A stretch of 64,000 nucleotides of DNA. Source: Paenibacillus macerans. Lineage in GTDB: Bacteria; Bacillota; Bacilli; Paenibacillales; Paenibacillaceae. How positions within the stretch are numbered: the stretch's first letter is position 1; each line of letters starts with the position of its first letter. Where the stretch lies: contig NZ_UGSI01000002.1 in the NCBI RefSeq assembly GCF_900454495.1, forward strand, positions 2,019,001-2,083,000. Reading direction: 5' to 3'. Shown here in pieces: positions 23,238 to 31,461 of the stretch. A program made the position numbers and the translations under genes. The notes under the pieces are model-generated. The model was given only the letters and a program-made list of their open reading frames with translations, made no database searches and was not told where the DNA came from.

Positions 23238-25414
23238 AGGTTGATCCGGCCCGCATTAACGGGCTCGCAGACGAAGTACGCCGGTTGGAGCAACAGTTCG
23301 GGGATCAAGTCACAGTTACGCTAAAAAGGGTATCGGAGTTAGCCAGTAGAACAAGTTCGGCTTATTCCGAGCCGGGAGTCCGCTCCGCAATATCTGAAGT
23401 GGAGCGGCGGATGGAGCGGATTAGGCAGCTGTCCCGGGAGATCGGCGGCGAATTGCGCACGAAAGAGAAAACGCTGCGCTGGGCGGCGAACGAGTATACT
23501 CGCCAGGAGCAGGAGTCCTTTTTAAAGGCGAAGCAGTTAAAACTTCCAGTTACCTTAAATAAATTTGCCGCGCTCCCGACGACTTCAGGGAATAAAACGA
23601 GCGTCTTTCCTTTGCCGTTTTCGGCGTTTTCCTTATTCTCCCGGGCAGCGGTTTATATCCCTATCACTGTGGAGCCGCTTACGAAAGAACTGACTCTGGA
23701 TCCGGAGCATAAAAGCGATGAAGTGCTAAAACTGCAGGAAAGATTGCAGGAACTGGGGTACGAACTGGAAGCGAACGGGTGTTTTGACTCGGCCACGTTG
23801 AAAGCAGTTAATCGGTACAAAGAAAAATACGGCCTGGACAATACCGGAGATCGGCAAGGAATCGTGGATGAAAATGTGTGGCGGACTCTGTTCGGGAAGC
23901 TGAGCGGGCTGCTGACGGTGCAAATGCACGGTCAGGCCTATTCCGAGCCGTTGAAAATGGCGCAGCTACGGTTACAAGAGCTGGGGTTTGAGGTCGAGGC
24001 GAACGGCTATTTTGATGAAGCTACCGTACGCGCGTTGGAAGGGTTCCGGGAGGTTTACGAGAAGGATCAAGACGGGCTCCAGGGTGTAATCGGGCCGGCA
24101 ACCTGGCAGGCGCTGTTTAACATGCCGAAAGTGGAACCGGTTGAGGATTCCAAGAGCGAGCCGCAATACTATATCACGTCGGTAGATCCGCGAAGCTATT
24201 CGCTGGACGATGTGCTAAACCGCGATGATCCGGAAGTTCAGGAGCGGCTGAAGCAGACCTATTGGGCAGATTTGACCAAGGAAGAACAAGACAGGATCTA
24301 TAACGAGCTGAAAGAACTTGAGAAAAAAGAAGAAAACGAGATGCGGCAAAAACAAAGCGGCATCGGCAATCCTTTTTTTGCGAACTTGATGGTTGGCGGG
24401 TCGAATGCTGTGGTGAACGCAATCAACACGGCCTCGGCAGGATTGCCGGAGCTGCTTGCCGAATGGATTATGGGACCGGAACCGGAAGGTTACGTAAATC
24501 CGCTGGATGATCCGTACGGCAAAGGAGTTGGCGAAGCTGCCGGAAATGTAGTCGGGTTCTTTTTGCCCTTTAAATATTTAAAAGCTGTGAAAACCCCGGC
24601 GGCTCTCTCCAAGCTATCGCCGACGGTGGTCAGATCCATGACGGCGGGAGCGGTCTTCGGCACGGCTACCGAAGCATCTGACGCGGTAACCGACTTCAAG
24701 CATGACGGCGACCAAGACCTCGCAGGCCGCGCCCAAAATATCGCTCTTGATACCGCTATGGCCGGAGCCGGGGACGTGACCTTCACCTATGCGTTTAAGC
24801 TCATTTCCAGCGCGCTCAAGAGTACAGCGGGACAAAAGCTGACCGGGTGGCTGAAGCGTTCGGAAGTGGAGGAGGCTCCCACCGTGAAAGAAGTGAAGCC
24901 ATCAGGCACGAGTGTAGTGGCTGAGGGGACGGGGAATGATGCTTGGTATGCAAAAAAACCTCTTAATCCCTCTGATTTTGTTGGTACATTTGACGAAAGT
25001 TTTGCAGGGTTGAGCAATACAAAAAAAGTAGATTTAGCATTTATGGAAATTGAAAAGGCGTTTGGTAAGAAGTATGCTGATGAGATAAGGAAATTATATG
25101 AATCCACTAATCGTAGTTTTACTCAAACTGGAGATACTTTAGGACTATTTAAGTTTAATGCAAAAGGCGAACCGGTTTTAGAATTAAATAAGAGTTTCGG
25201 TAACGCAAAAATGATGGCTAATACGATCTTGCATGAAATTAAGCATTATAGACAAGCTCTTAAGTTGGGTAGAAAAGAATTTATGGCGTTACCCGATGAA
25301 CAAGCTGAGAGGTACGCAACATCGACAAATATCTGGCAAGGGAAAAGGATGGGGCTTTCTGACGAAGACCTTCAGTGGTTTCAACAGTATTATGACTTTT
25401 TTAGGGGGCTGTAA
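23228..25414 (+). CDS. T7SS polymorphic toxin with PG-binding repeats and metalloprotease-like C-terminus
   Basis: TTG 23228 with AAAGGAGGGGG gives 728 residues. Residues about 1-100 are a helical WXG/LXG-like export domain (LADEVRRLEQQFGD...SAYSEPGVRSAISEVERRMERIRQLSREIGGEL). Residues about 160-225 and 237-300 are two peptidoglycan-binding domains (KLQERLQELGYELEANGCFD, AQLRLQELGFEVEANGYFD). A helical hydrophobic middle (about 380-560) follows. From residue about 570 the DNA becomes AT-rich and encodes a probable toxin domain with LHEIKHYRQALK: H669, E670 and H673 form an HExxH zinc motif. The immunity candidate follows 2 bases later. The substrate is unknown. Confidence 0.8.
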   Translation: MELKVDPARINGLADEVRRLEQQFGDQVTVTLKRVSELASRTSSAYSEPGVRSAISEVERRMERIRQLSREIGGELRTKEKTLRWAANEYTRQEQESFLKAKQLKLPVTLNKFAALPTTSGNKTSVFPLPFSAFSLFSRAAVYIPITVEPLTKELTLDPEHKSDEVLKLQERLQELGYELEANGCFDSATLKAVNRYKEKYGLDNTGDRQGIVDENVWRTLFGKLSGLLTVQMHGQAYSEPLKMAQLRLQELGFEVEANGYFDEATVRALEGFREVYEKDQDGLQGVIGPATWQALFNMPKVEPVEDSKSEPQYYITSVDPRSYSLDDVLNRDDPEVQERLKQTYWADLTKEEQDRIYNELKELEKKEENEMRQKQSGIGNPFFANLMVGGSNAVVNAINTASAGLPELLAEWIMGPEPEGYVNPLDDPYGKGVGEAAGNVVGFFLPFKYLKAVKTPAALSKLSPTVVRSMTAGAVFGTATEASDAVTDFKHDGDQDLAGRAQNIALDTAMAGAGDVTFTYAFKLISSALKSTAGQKLTGWLKRSEVEEAPTVKEVKPSGTSVVAEGTGNDAWYAKKPLNPSDFVGTFDESFAGLSNTKKVDLAFMEIEKAFGKKYADEIRKLYESTNRSFTQTGDTLGLFKFNAKGEPVLELNKSFGNAKMMANTILHEIKHYRQALKLGRKEFMALPDEQAERYATSTNIWQGKRMGLSDEDLQWFQQYYDFFRGL

Positions 25415-25416
25415 TT

Positions 25417-25797
25417 ATGGATTTAGTAATACATTTACTAGAAGGATTCGAATACAGAGCATTGAACAAATCAATCCCTATAGTATTAAAGATAACATCT
25501 GATAAACAAGAAGATATTTCTGACAAAATTGACATGAAAGAAATCATGTTATATAAGAATGGAAAAGAAGCTTTCGGTTCATTTATAGTCTCAACGTTAA
25601 GTCTTCCTAAATATACTTTTACAATATCGGAACATACTCCAAAATATATGATTATAGATGTGGCCGACCATGATGAATCGGAGTTACTGTCAGGGGAATA
25701 TGAAGTTAGAGTTTCTGTTATGGTTTACGTACCGCTTGAGGATGGGAGATACTCTAGAAAAGAGTTAACGGCTGTAAAACAGATAATAATTCAATAA
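25417..25797 (+). CDS. Probable immunity protein for the preceding toxin
   Basis: A 126-residue, AT-rich, acidic beta-rich protein without signal peptide, starting 2 bases after the toxin stop. Base composition matches the swapped toxin C-terminus rather than the surroundings, suggesting both moved together. No family is recognised; the immunity role rests on position and size. Confidence 0.65.
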   Translation: MDLVIHLLEGFEYRALNKSIPIVLKITSDKQEDISDKIDMKEIMLYKNGKEAFGSFIVSTLSLPKYTFTISEHTPKYMIIDVADHDESELLSGEYEVRVSVMVYVPLEDGRYSRKELTAVKQIIIQ

Positions 25798-25890
25798 CGC
25801 TCATAACCCATGTAAACCATTAAGCTCATTTCTTATGAGTCAAGGTGTAAAAGGTTTTGTTGTCACATTAACATCAGTAGCATCATCTTT

Positions 25891-26074
25891 CTAACGGTTG
25901 CGACCGCCGCTATTTCGGCAAAATCAAGGTCAAATAAATCGTAACGGTTGCAGGAGAGCTTATTTTGCATTTTTTAGGCTGCGGGGCCATTTTTATGCGA
26001 AATAAGCGCCACTACAACCGTTAGAAATCAAACCGCCCGTTTTTACGCCAAATAAGCGCGTCCGCAACCGTTAG
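25891..26074. repeat. Solo copy of the MITE core repeat, no TIRs
   Basis: Two forward units (TAACGGTTGC at 25892 and about 25940) and two inverted units (CAACCGTTAGAAATC at about 26017 and 26064) are arranged as in the MITE interior, with the same GCTTATTT / AAATAAGCGC flanks. The terminal CACTRGCGTTGC sequences are absent. The rest of 25798-26340 holds only a possible AT-rich promoter near 26265-26320. Confidence 0.75.
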
Positions 26075-26359
26075 AAATCGCCGCTAGAGCAAACATTTAC
26101 CACGGCCCCATTAGTATCCAAACATACATTCAGGCTTACTCCCCCTTCGGAATAAGCCTTTTACGTTTGCTTCGTCTGACTACCATCCGCCGTCACATAA
26201 ACCCATCCAAGCCTATCCTCCCAAGTCTTTATACCTAACTCCAAGGATGTATCAAGTAGGAAGGGTATATATTTTTAACATTGGATTTATAGTAAAATTA
26301 ATCCAAACTACCGCAATTTTATTTCCTGAATTTTCCTAAGGTTAAGGTTGGTGCATAGG

Positions 26360-26992
26360 ATGACTGCGCTTCGCATATCAAGAATCGTGGAAAAAACAAA
26401 AGTCGAAGGGCCCGGGCTGCGTTATGCGATCTGGGTGCAGGGTTGTCCGATTCGCTGCGAGGGATGTTTTAATCCGCATACGTGGGAGATGGACGGCGGG
26501 AAGATCCGCGAAATCGACGAGATCGTTTCAGATATACAGATTGTCCGAAATGCCTCTCCTGAACTGGAAGGTGTAACTTTCCTGGGGGGCGAGCCGTTTA
26601 GCCAGGCGTATGAGCTTAGCGTGTTGGCCAGGAAGGTCAAGGAGATGAACCTGTCGGTCGTCACTTTCTCGGGTTATGACTATGACACCATCCGCAGATC
26701 CGGCCATCGTGGTTGGCAGCAATTGCTGAAGGAAACCGACCTGCTGATCGATGGCCCGTATATCCAAAGCCAACATGATTTAAGCCGCCCCTGGATCGGT
26801 TCGCGAAACCAGCAGTACCGTTTTCTCACGGATCGGTATAAAGAACTGGAGGCCCGTTTACCGAACATCGCGAATAAAATAGAAATACGGCTGCATGCCG
26901 ATGGCACCATCACCGCTAATGGCATGGCTCAATTGGAGAATTTGGAGCTTTTGCTGGGGCTGGGTTACGAACGTAAGGAGGTTAAGGAATGA
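26360..26992 (+). CDS. Radical SAM protein, NrdG-like single-cluster activase type
   Basis: ATG 26360 is the most likely start (upstream GTG and TTG lack spacing), giving 210 residues. C29-x3-C33-x2-C36 in GCPIRCEGCFNPHTW binds the 4Fe-4S/SAM cluster; VTFLGGEPF is the following GGEP motif. It resembles anaerobic ribonucleotide reductase activases, but no nrdD is nearby. It is followed with a 4-base overlap by a DUF1257-like gene and then a Ycf46-like AAA+ gene. A role in modifying a protein of this operon is inferred. Confidence 0.8.
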   Translation: MTALRISRIVEKTKVEGPGLRYAIWVQGCPIRCEGCFNPHTWEMDGGKIREIDEIVSDIQIVRNASPELEGVTFLGGEPFSQAYELSVLARKVKEMNLSVVTFSGYDYDTIRRSGHRGWQQLLKETDLLIDGPYIQSQHDLSRPWIGSRNQQYRFLTDRYKELEARLPNIANKIEIRLHADGTITANGMAQLENLELLLGLGYERKEVKE

Positions 26993-27447
26993 GTTTGGAA
27001 ATTGTGCTGATCCCCGTTGCCATTGCATTAACCAAGGAAATTGCCGAAGGGATCTCCCGGAAACTGGAGAACCGAGAGAACAACCTTTTGATCCTGGAAA
27101 CGCGCATGAAGGATGAAGCTTTGCTGAAGCAAGCGCTCGAGGATTGGGATTGTTCGTTCCGTACCGCGGAGGGGGTAGAGGCCGTGAAGTTTGCTTCCAC
27201 CGTTACGAACGAGGTTATTTTTACGATCAATGAAACGGGCTGCTACACGCTGATTCTGCCCGAAACGGCGGACCAGGGCGCTTATGAAGAGTGGATTGCC
27301 AACGTGGAGCAATCTTATACCCGGCTCCTTCAGCAAAAGGTCTATCAGAATCTGGTGGAGAAGGCGAGAAGCCAGGGATTGATCCTGGAACAGGAGGAGC
27401 GGCTTAGAGATCGTTCGATCCAACTGACGTACATATTGAATAGATAA
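26989..27447 (+). CDS. DUF1257 (Ycf35)-like protein
   Basis: A 152-residue protein. After a hydrophobic start (LEIVLIPVAIALTKEIAEG) it follows the DUF1257 pattern: LETRMKDEALLKQALEDWDCSF, a central beta strand with GCYTLILP, and the C-terminal YTRLLQQKVYQNLVEKARSQGLILEQEERL. DUF1257/Ycf35 proteins occur beside Ycf46 ATPases in cyanobacteria and plastids (from memory), which matches the gene order here. Function unknown. Confidence 0.6.
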   Translation: MSLEIVLIPVAIALTKEIAEGISRKLENRENNLLILETRMKDEALLKQALEDWDCSFRTAEGVEAVKFASTVTNEVIFTINETGCYTLILPETADQGAYEEWIANVEQSYTRLLQQKVYQNLVEKARSQGLILEQEERLRDRSIQLTYILNR

Positions 27448-27457
27448 GGAGACAGGC

Positions 27458-28027
27458 ATGTTTAGAACGTATACCGAGCGCGGGAAAGCCTGGGAAATCG
27501 CCAACAGCTGGTGGATTCTTCTGACTTTGGTTCCGTTCGCGATGACAAGTTTTATCGCTTTTTTGTACATAGGGCTCCGGGTAAAGCTTTGGCGCTGGAA
27601 AATCTGGGGAATTGTTTATTTGGCGGGCACAATCGTCGCTTTTTCTACGACGGCTATTGGGATCGGTGCGGCTATCGCGTTGTCCGTGTGGGTTGCGAGC
27701 ATTATACATGCTTTTAACGTAAGGCCGGTTTTTCTGATTCAGTTGGATGTGTATAAGGCTAATGAGAAAGTAAGGAGCCAGCAAAAAATCACCCAAATGA
27801 GACAAGAGGCGGAAGCGAAGTTCCAAGCGGCGGGGAGTACGACCCAGTTTAAGCCTCCGGCGCCGAAAAAGAAGACGGAAGCGGATCAGCCGGAACGTGC
27901 GTGGAACGAGGAGCACAAGGCCGAACATCGCGAAAAGACGGATACGCCCGCAACAGATGCACCCGCAGCAGATACGCCCGCAACAAACCTGAACCAAACC
28001 GGCAGCGGACGCCGGATCGATTACTAA
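27458..28027 (+). CDS. Membrane protein with cytoplasmic charged tail
   Basis: A 189-residue protein with two or three membrane segments (WWILLTLVPFAMTSFIAFLYIG, IWGIVYLAGTIVAFSTTAIGIGAAIALSVWVASII) followed by a coiled, Lys/Glu-rich tail with ATDAPAADTPATN repeats. AAGGAGA precedes the ATG. It lies between the DUF1257-like and AAA+ genes and could tether the ATPase complex to the membrane (inferred). Confidence 0.7.
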   Translation: MFRTYTERGKAWEIANSWWILLTLVPFAMTSFIAFLYIGLRVKLWRWKIWGIVYLAGTIVAFSTTAIGIGAAIALSVWVASIIHAFNVRPVFLIQLDVYKANEKVRSQQKITQMRQEAEAKFQAAGSTTQFKPPAPKKKTEADQPERAWNEEHKAEHREKTDTPATDAPAADTPATNLNQTGSGRRIDY

Positions 28028-28045
28028 TGAGATGGGGTTGAAAAT

Positions 28046-29728
28046 GTGACTACCGCGAACCCAACCAATAAAACGAAAAAACATCTGGCCAATTTGTTCC
28101 GGGCGCGCTTTCCGTACCTTTACATTCAGACCTGGGAGGAGAACCGGATTTTATCCTTGATTCGCGAGGTCGCCCAGGACGCCGAACTTATCAAAACGCC
28201 GCGGGAAGTGATGATGTGGCGGGTAACGACCGGCATCATCGACGGGAAAGGCCAAGCGAAGGGGGATACGAAACCGCCCCTGAAGGCGCTGGAATTCATC
28301 GAAAAATACGATAAACCGTGCATTTTTGTGCTGCAGGATTTTCATGTGTTTTTTGGCGGGGAATGGCGGGCGCCGGATTATCAGCTCATCCGCAAGCTCA
28401 GGGATATGCTGACCAATATCAAGCAAAGCGAGCATCCGATCAACGTTATTTTTACGTCTCCGTTTTTGATGCTTCCGGACGATTTGCAAAAGGACGTCAC
28501 GATCGTCGATTTCGAGCTGCCTTCCTTTGAAGAGATCAAGGCCGTGCTTGAGGAAATGATTCAAATCAATGAGCAGAGCGGGCGGATTCAGATCGATCTG
28601 GATGATGAAGGCAAGGAGCGTTTAGCCAAGGCGGCGCTTGGCCTGACGCTTTCGGAGGCGGAAAACGCCTTTGCCCGGGCCATGGTTGAGGACGGAAAGC
28701 TGAATGTCCACGATGTCGAAGTCGTCCTGCAAGAAAAAGAACAAATCATCAAGAAAACCGAAATCTTGGAGTTTGTACGCAGCGATTTGAAAATGGCGGA
28801 TGTCGGCGGGCTGGAAAACTTGAAGCGCTGGCTGTCCAAACGCAACAAATCCTGGCTGGATTCGGCCCGCAAATACGGGCTGCCGTCTCCTAAAGGGGTG
28901 CTGATTACCGGCGTTCCGGGCTGCGGCAAAAGCTTGATCAGCAAATCGATCAGCTCGATGTGGCAGCTGCCGCTGCTGCGGCTGGACATGGGCAAAATTT
29001 TCAGGGGAATCGTCGGAAGCAGCGAGGAGAATATGCGCAAAGCGATCAAAACGGCGGAGGCGATTTCCCCGTCGATTCTGTGGATCGATGAAATCGAAAA
29101 AGGCTTTAGCGGATACTCCGGGGGCGCTGACAGCGGCACTTCGGCTCGGGTGTTCGGGCAGTTTCTGACCTGGATGCAGGAGAAAACAAGCCCCGTGTTT
29201 GTGATTGCGACGGCGAACAACATTTCCGCGCTGCCCGCCGAATTGATGCGCAAAGGAAGGTTTGACGAAATTTTCTTTGTGGACCTGCCGACCAAGCGGG
29301 AAAGAAAGGATATTTTGAAGGTCCATATATCAAAACGGTTGACGGACCCGGAAGTTTCCGGCGAGTTTGAGCTGACGGATGAAATTCTGGAGCATTTGTC
29401 CTCCAAATGCGAAGGTTTTGTCGGCGCCGAGATCGAGCAGTTGGTGATCGATGCTTTATTTGAGGCGTATGCGGAAAGTTCGGCGGTTCGCCTGGAGTTT
29501 TTTGAACGGGCCATCGCCAACACCGTGCCGCTTTCGGTGACGTTGGCCGAACAAATTCGCGGGATCCGGGATTGGGCGAACGTTCGGGCGGTGGCGGCAA
29601 CTCCGAGAGAGGACCGGGAAGAGTACGCGAATGAAGGCCTCGCCAACCCCTACGGGGGAATTCTGGCGGGCACGGGCGAGTTTGATGACGTCCGTTTCAA
29701 ACGCGGCGGGAGAACGGTTGATTTTTAA
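28046..29728 (+). CDS. Ycf46-like AAA+ ATPase
   Basis: GTG 28046 gives 560 residues. Residues about 1-230 are a degenerate N-terminal AAA-like domain (FPYLYIQTWEENRILSLI). Residues about 250-500 are a classical AAA domain with Walker A GVPGCGKS (about 290), Walker B ILWIDEIEK (about 346), a sensor-1 region VIATANN and arginine finger RKGRFDE. This two-domain layout is that of Ycf46. It would remodel or unfold a client. The neighbours are a WXG100 protein and a chaperone-like protein, echoing the EccA ATPase/EspG/WXG100 arrangement of mycobacterial ESX loci by analogy only. Confidence 0.85.
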   Translation: MTTANPTNKTKKHLANLFRARFPYLYIQTWEENRILSLIREVAQDAELIKTPREVMMWRVTTGIIDGKGQAKGDTKPPLKALEFIEKYDKPCIFVLQDFHVFFGGEWRAPDYQLIRKLRDMLTNIKQSEHPINVIFTSPFLMLPDDLQKDVTIVDFELPSFEEIKAVLEEMIQINEQSGRIQIDLDDEGKERLAKAALGLTLSEAENAFARAMVEDGKLNVHDVEVVLQEKEQIIKKTEILEFVRSDLKMADVGGLENLKRWLSKRNKSWLDSARKYGLPSPKGVLITGVPGCGKSLISKSISSMWQLPLLRLDMGKIFRGIVGSSEENMRKAIKTAEAISPSILWIDEIEKGFSGYSGGADSGTSARVFGQFLTWMQEKTSPVFVIATANNISALPAELMRKGRFDEIFFVDLPTKRERKDILKVHISKRLTDPEVSGEFELTDEILEHLSSKCEGFVGAEIEQLVIDALFEAYAESSAVRLEFFERAIANTVPLSVTLAEQIRGIRDWANVRAVAATPREDREEYANEGLANPYGGILAGTGEFDDVRFKRGGRTVDF

Positions 29729-29737
29729 GGGGGAAAC

Positions 29738-29944
29738 ATGATGGATGAAAAAATACAAATCCGGATATGTCCCGATGGCCGGATCGAAGCGGAGACGCTG
29801 GGCATCACAGGAGAGAAATGTAAGGATGTGATCGGGCTGCTTGAAGAACTGCTGGATGCCGAAGTGGTGGAGACCACTTTGAAGCCGGAGTTTTACGAAA
29901 CGGATGGGTTAAAGATACGCGAAACGTTAAGGCGGGAGGAATAA
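29738..29944 (+). CDS. DUF2997 family protein
   Basis: A 68-residue acidic protein with the DUF2997 pattern: IQIRICPDGRIEAETLGITG followed by EKCKDVIGLLEELLDAE. It lies 9 bases after the AAA+ gene. DUF2997, DUF1257 and Ycf46 genes co-occur elsewhere (from memory), so these probably work as one unit. Confidence 0.72.
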   Translation: MMDEKIQIRICPDGRIEAETLGITGEKCKDVIGLLEELLDAEVVETTLKPEFYETDGLKIRETLRREE

Positions 29945-29948
29945 AGCG

Positions 29949-30245
29949 GTGTATTCAACGAGTGAAATCCGTTCGGCCGCGAGAAGAACGGCCCAAGGAG
30001 AAGCGGACTTGAGAAAGACCGAGAAACAGCTGGGCTCCCATGTGCAGGAGACGTCTTCCTGGTGGAAAGGCAAGGCCGGGACTGCGTTCAAGGAGGATTA
30101 TACAGGAAAAACCAGGAATGAAATCAACCGGTTGTGTGCGGAGATCCGCGATATAGAGTCGGGGCTGGAACGGCTGGCCCGAGAAGTCCAGATCGCCGAT
30201 GACCGGCGCAGGGCCGAGGCGGCCAAAAAAGCGTTTAAGAGATAA
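29949..30245 (+). CDS. WXG100 family protein
   Basis: A 98-residue helical hairpin protein starting at GTG 29949. W39-K-G41 in ETSSWWKGKAGTAF is the WXG turn, with two flanking amphipathic helices of about 35 residues. WXG100 proteins are small T7SS substrates or partners of larger effectors. Its position directly after the AAA+/DUF2997 genes ties that module to type VII export. No T7SS motor gene (EssC, YukD) lies in the window. Confidence 0.85.
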   Translation: MYSTSEIRSAARRTAQGEADLRKTEKQLGSHVQETSSWWKGKAGTAFKEDYTGKTRNEINRLCAEIRDIESGLERLAREVQIADDRRRAEAAKKAFKR

Positions 30246-30268
30246 TCCGAGATACGGAGTGCGATTGA

Positions 30269-31450
30269 ATGATATTGAATGAACAACATTACCTATGGTT
30301 ATGTGAATTGACGGGCACCGGGCTGCTGACTTCGCAGCATTCCGGCAGCGTGATGGAAATCGTTCGCGGCCTGCAGCCTTCCCTTGCGGGCCGGGGGCAG
30401 GGAGATTTGGCCGAGGCCATGCTGAAGTCCGCCCATTTAGCGGATTGGGAACTGCTTGGACGAGGGGGCGAGCGCGGCTCGGAATGGTTTCTTTTTGCGG
30501 ATCAAACGCATCGTCAAGGCGCAATCGCCGTCTCGGAACCACGGGCATCGGAGGATTACGATACATATTCGTTCCCGTTGGACGAAGCGATATATAAACT
30601 TCGGGAAATGCTGGTACCCGGGGGAAAGCATGTGTTTACCGGCCTTGGGCCAGGGGGCTGGCATGCCGCGCTGCTCGCGGAAGCGCTGGGTGCGGAAGCC
30701 GTCGTTTTTGGCGCGCCGACCATGGAAGAGCTTCCGGGGAAGGCCGTCAACTTTGTGGGCGAGGATGATCCGGTAGGGGACCATACCGGGAAGGTCGTTT
30801 TTGTGAAACAAGCGGAAGACCTTGGCGAAGCGGACGAAGCCTTTTTGTATAGAAAGCTGGTTTTTGAAGAAAGCGGGAAGGCGGTTGTATCGGCACAAAG
30901 CGAATTTTCCCGGTTTGTGAGCTGGTTCTATAATACGGCCGGGACCGTGGAACCCGAGGTATGGAAGATCTTTTTTCCCGGATCGGAAGAAGAGGAAGCG
31001 GTGATTCTCGCGGATCTGGGCGTTTACTCCGTTTTCATGAAGGTCGGTGAACTGAATAAAGAGAAGCTTCTTCACGCCATTGACGCAGCAGTGCGATATG
31101 CCGCCGGACAATTGGAAACGGGCCGCGATCAGCTGGCAGCCGAACTGGATAAACTGCCTGATGAAAACTATGAAACCTTAGTATCGGAAAAGGCGGAAAA
31201 ATATGCGATGAAGGCAACGGATTTCGTGATGCGCATCTTTGAAAGCGTCCAGACGGTGCTGATGGGAGTCGCTTTGTTTACGCTGGAGCAGGAAACGTTC
31301 GATATGAATACCCCGATTGACAGTTTCCGGACGCAAATCTATGACTTGCTGGATCAGGAATTGGAGCGGGTGAAGGCTTGCCTCGATCAAGCGATCGCCC
31401 GCCGGCTGGAAGCCTCCTTCCAGGTTCCCGATTTCGGCTTTGAATGGTAA
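30269..31450 (+). CDS. Lipase-fold protein lacking the catalytic serine (T7SS accessory)
   Basis: A 393-residue protein. The N-terminus (LNEQHYLWLCELTGTGLL) matches the accessory protein at 22444. The middle (about 115-170: HVFTGLGPGGWHAALLAEALG...VNFVGEDDPVGD) parallels the lipase downstream (VTGHSKGGNKAQYV...ISASDDPVNS), but the GxSxGG nucleophile elbow reads GLGPGG: the serine position is Gly127. The C-terminal 150 residues are helical. A non-enzymatic chaperone or adaptor for lipase-type effectors is inferred. The last residues, FGFEW, recur in the scar at 32191-32250. Confidence 0.7.
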   Translation: MILNEQHYLWLCELTGTGLLTSQHSGSVMEIVRGLQPSLAGRGQGDLAEAMLKSAHLADWELLGRGGERGSEWFLFADQTHRQGAIAVSEPRASEDYDTYSFPLDEAIYKLREMLVPGGKHVFTGLGPGGWHAALLAEALGAEAVVFGAPTMEELPGKAVNFVGEDDPVGDHTGKVVFVKQAEDLGEADEAFLYRKLVFEESGKAVVSAQSEFSRFVSWFYNTAGTVEPEVWKIFFPGSEEEEAVILADLGVYSVFMKVGELNKEKLLHAIDAAVRYAAGQLETGRDQLAAELDKLPDENYETLVSEKAEKYAMKATDFVMRIFESVQTVLMGVALFTLEQETFDMNTPIDSFRTQIYDLLDQELERVKACLDQAIARRLEASFQVPDFGFEW

Positions 31451-31461
31451 GGGTAAGACGG

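Noticed and set aside
26360..26992. Genuine anaerobic ribonucleotide reductase activase
   Set aside because: No nrdD partner nearby and it is locked into the AAA+/DUF1257 operon; only the fold is NrdG-like.
28588..29646. Minus-strand ORF of 352 codons
   Set aside because: Shadow of the AAA+ ATPase gene; Ser/Arg-rich translation without domains.
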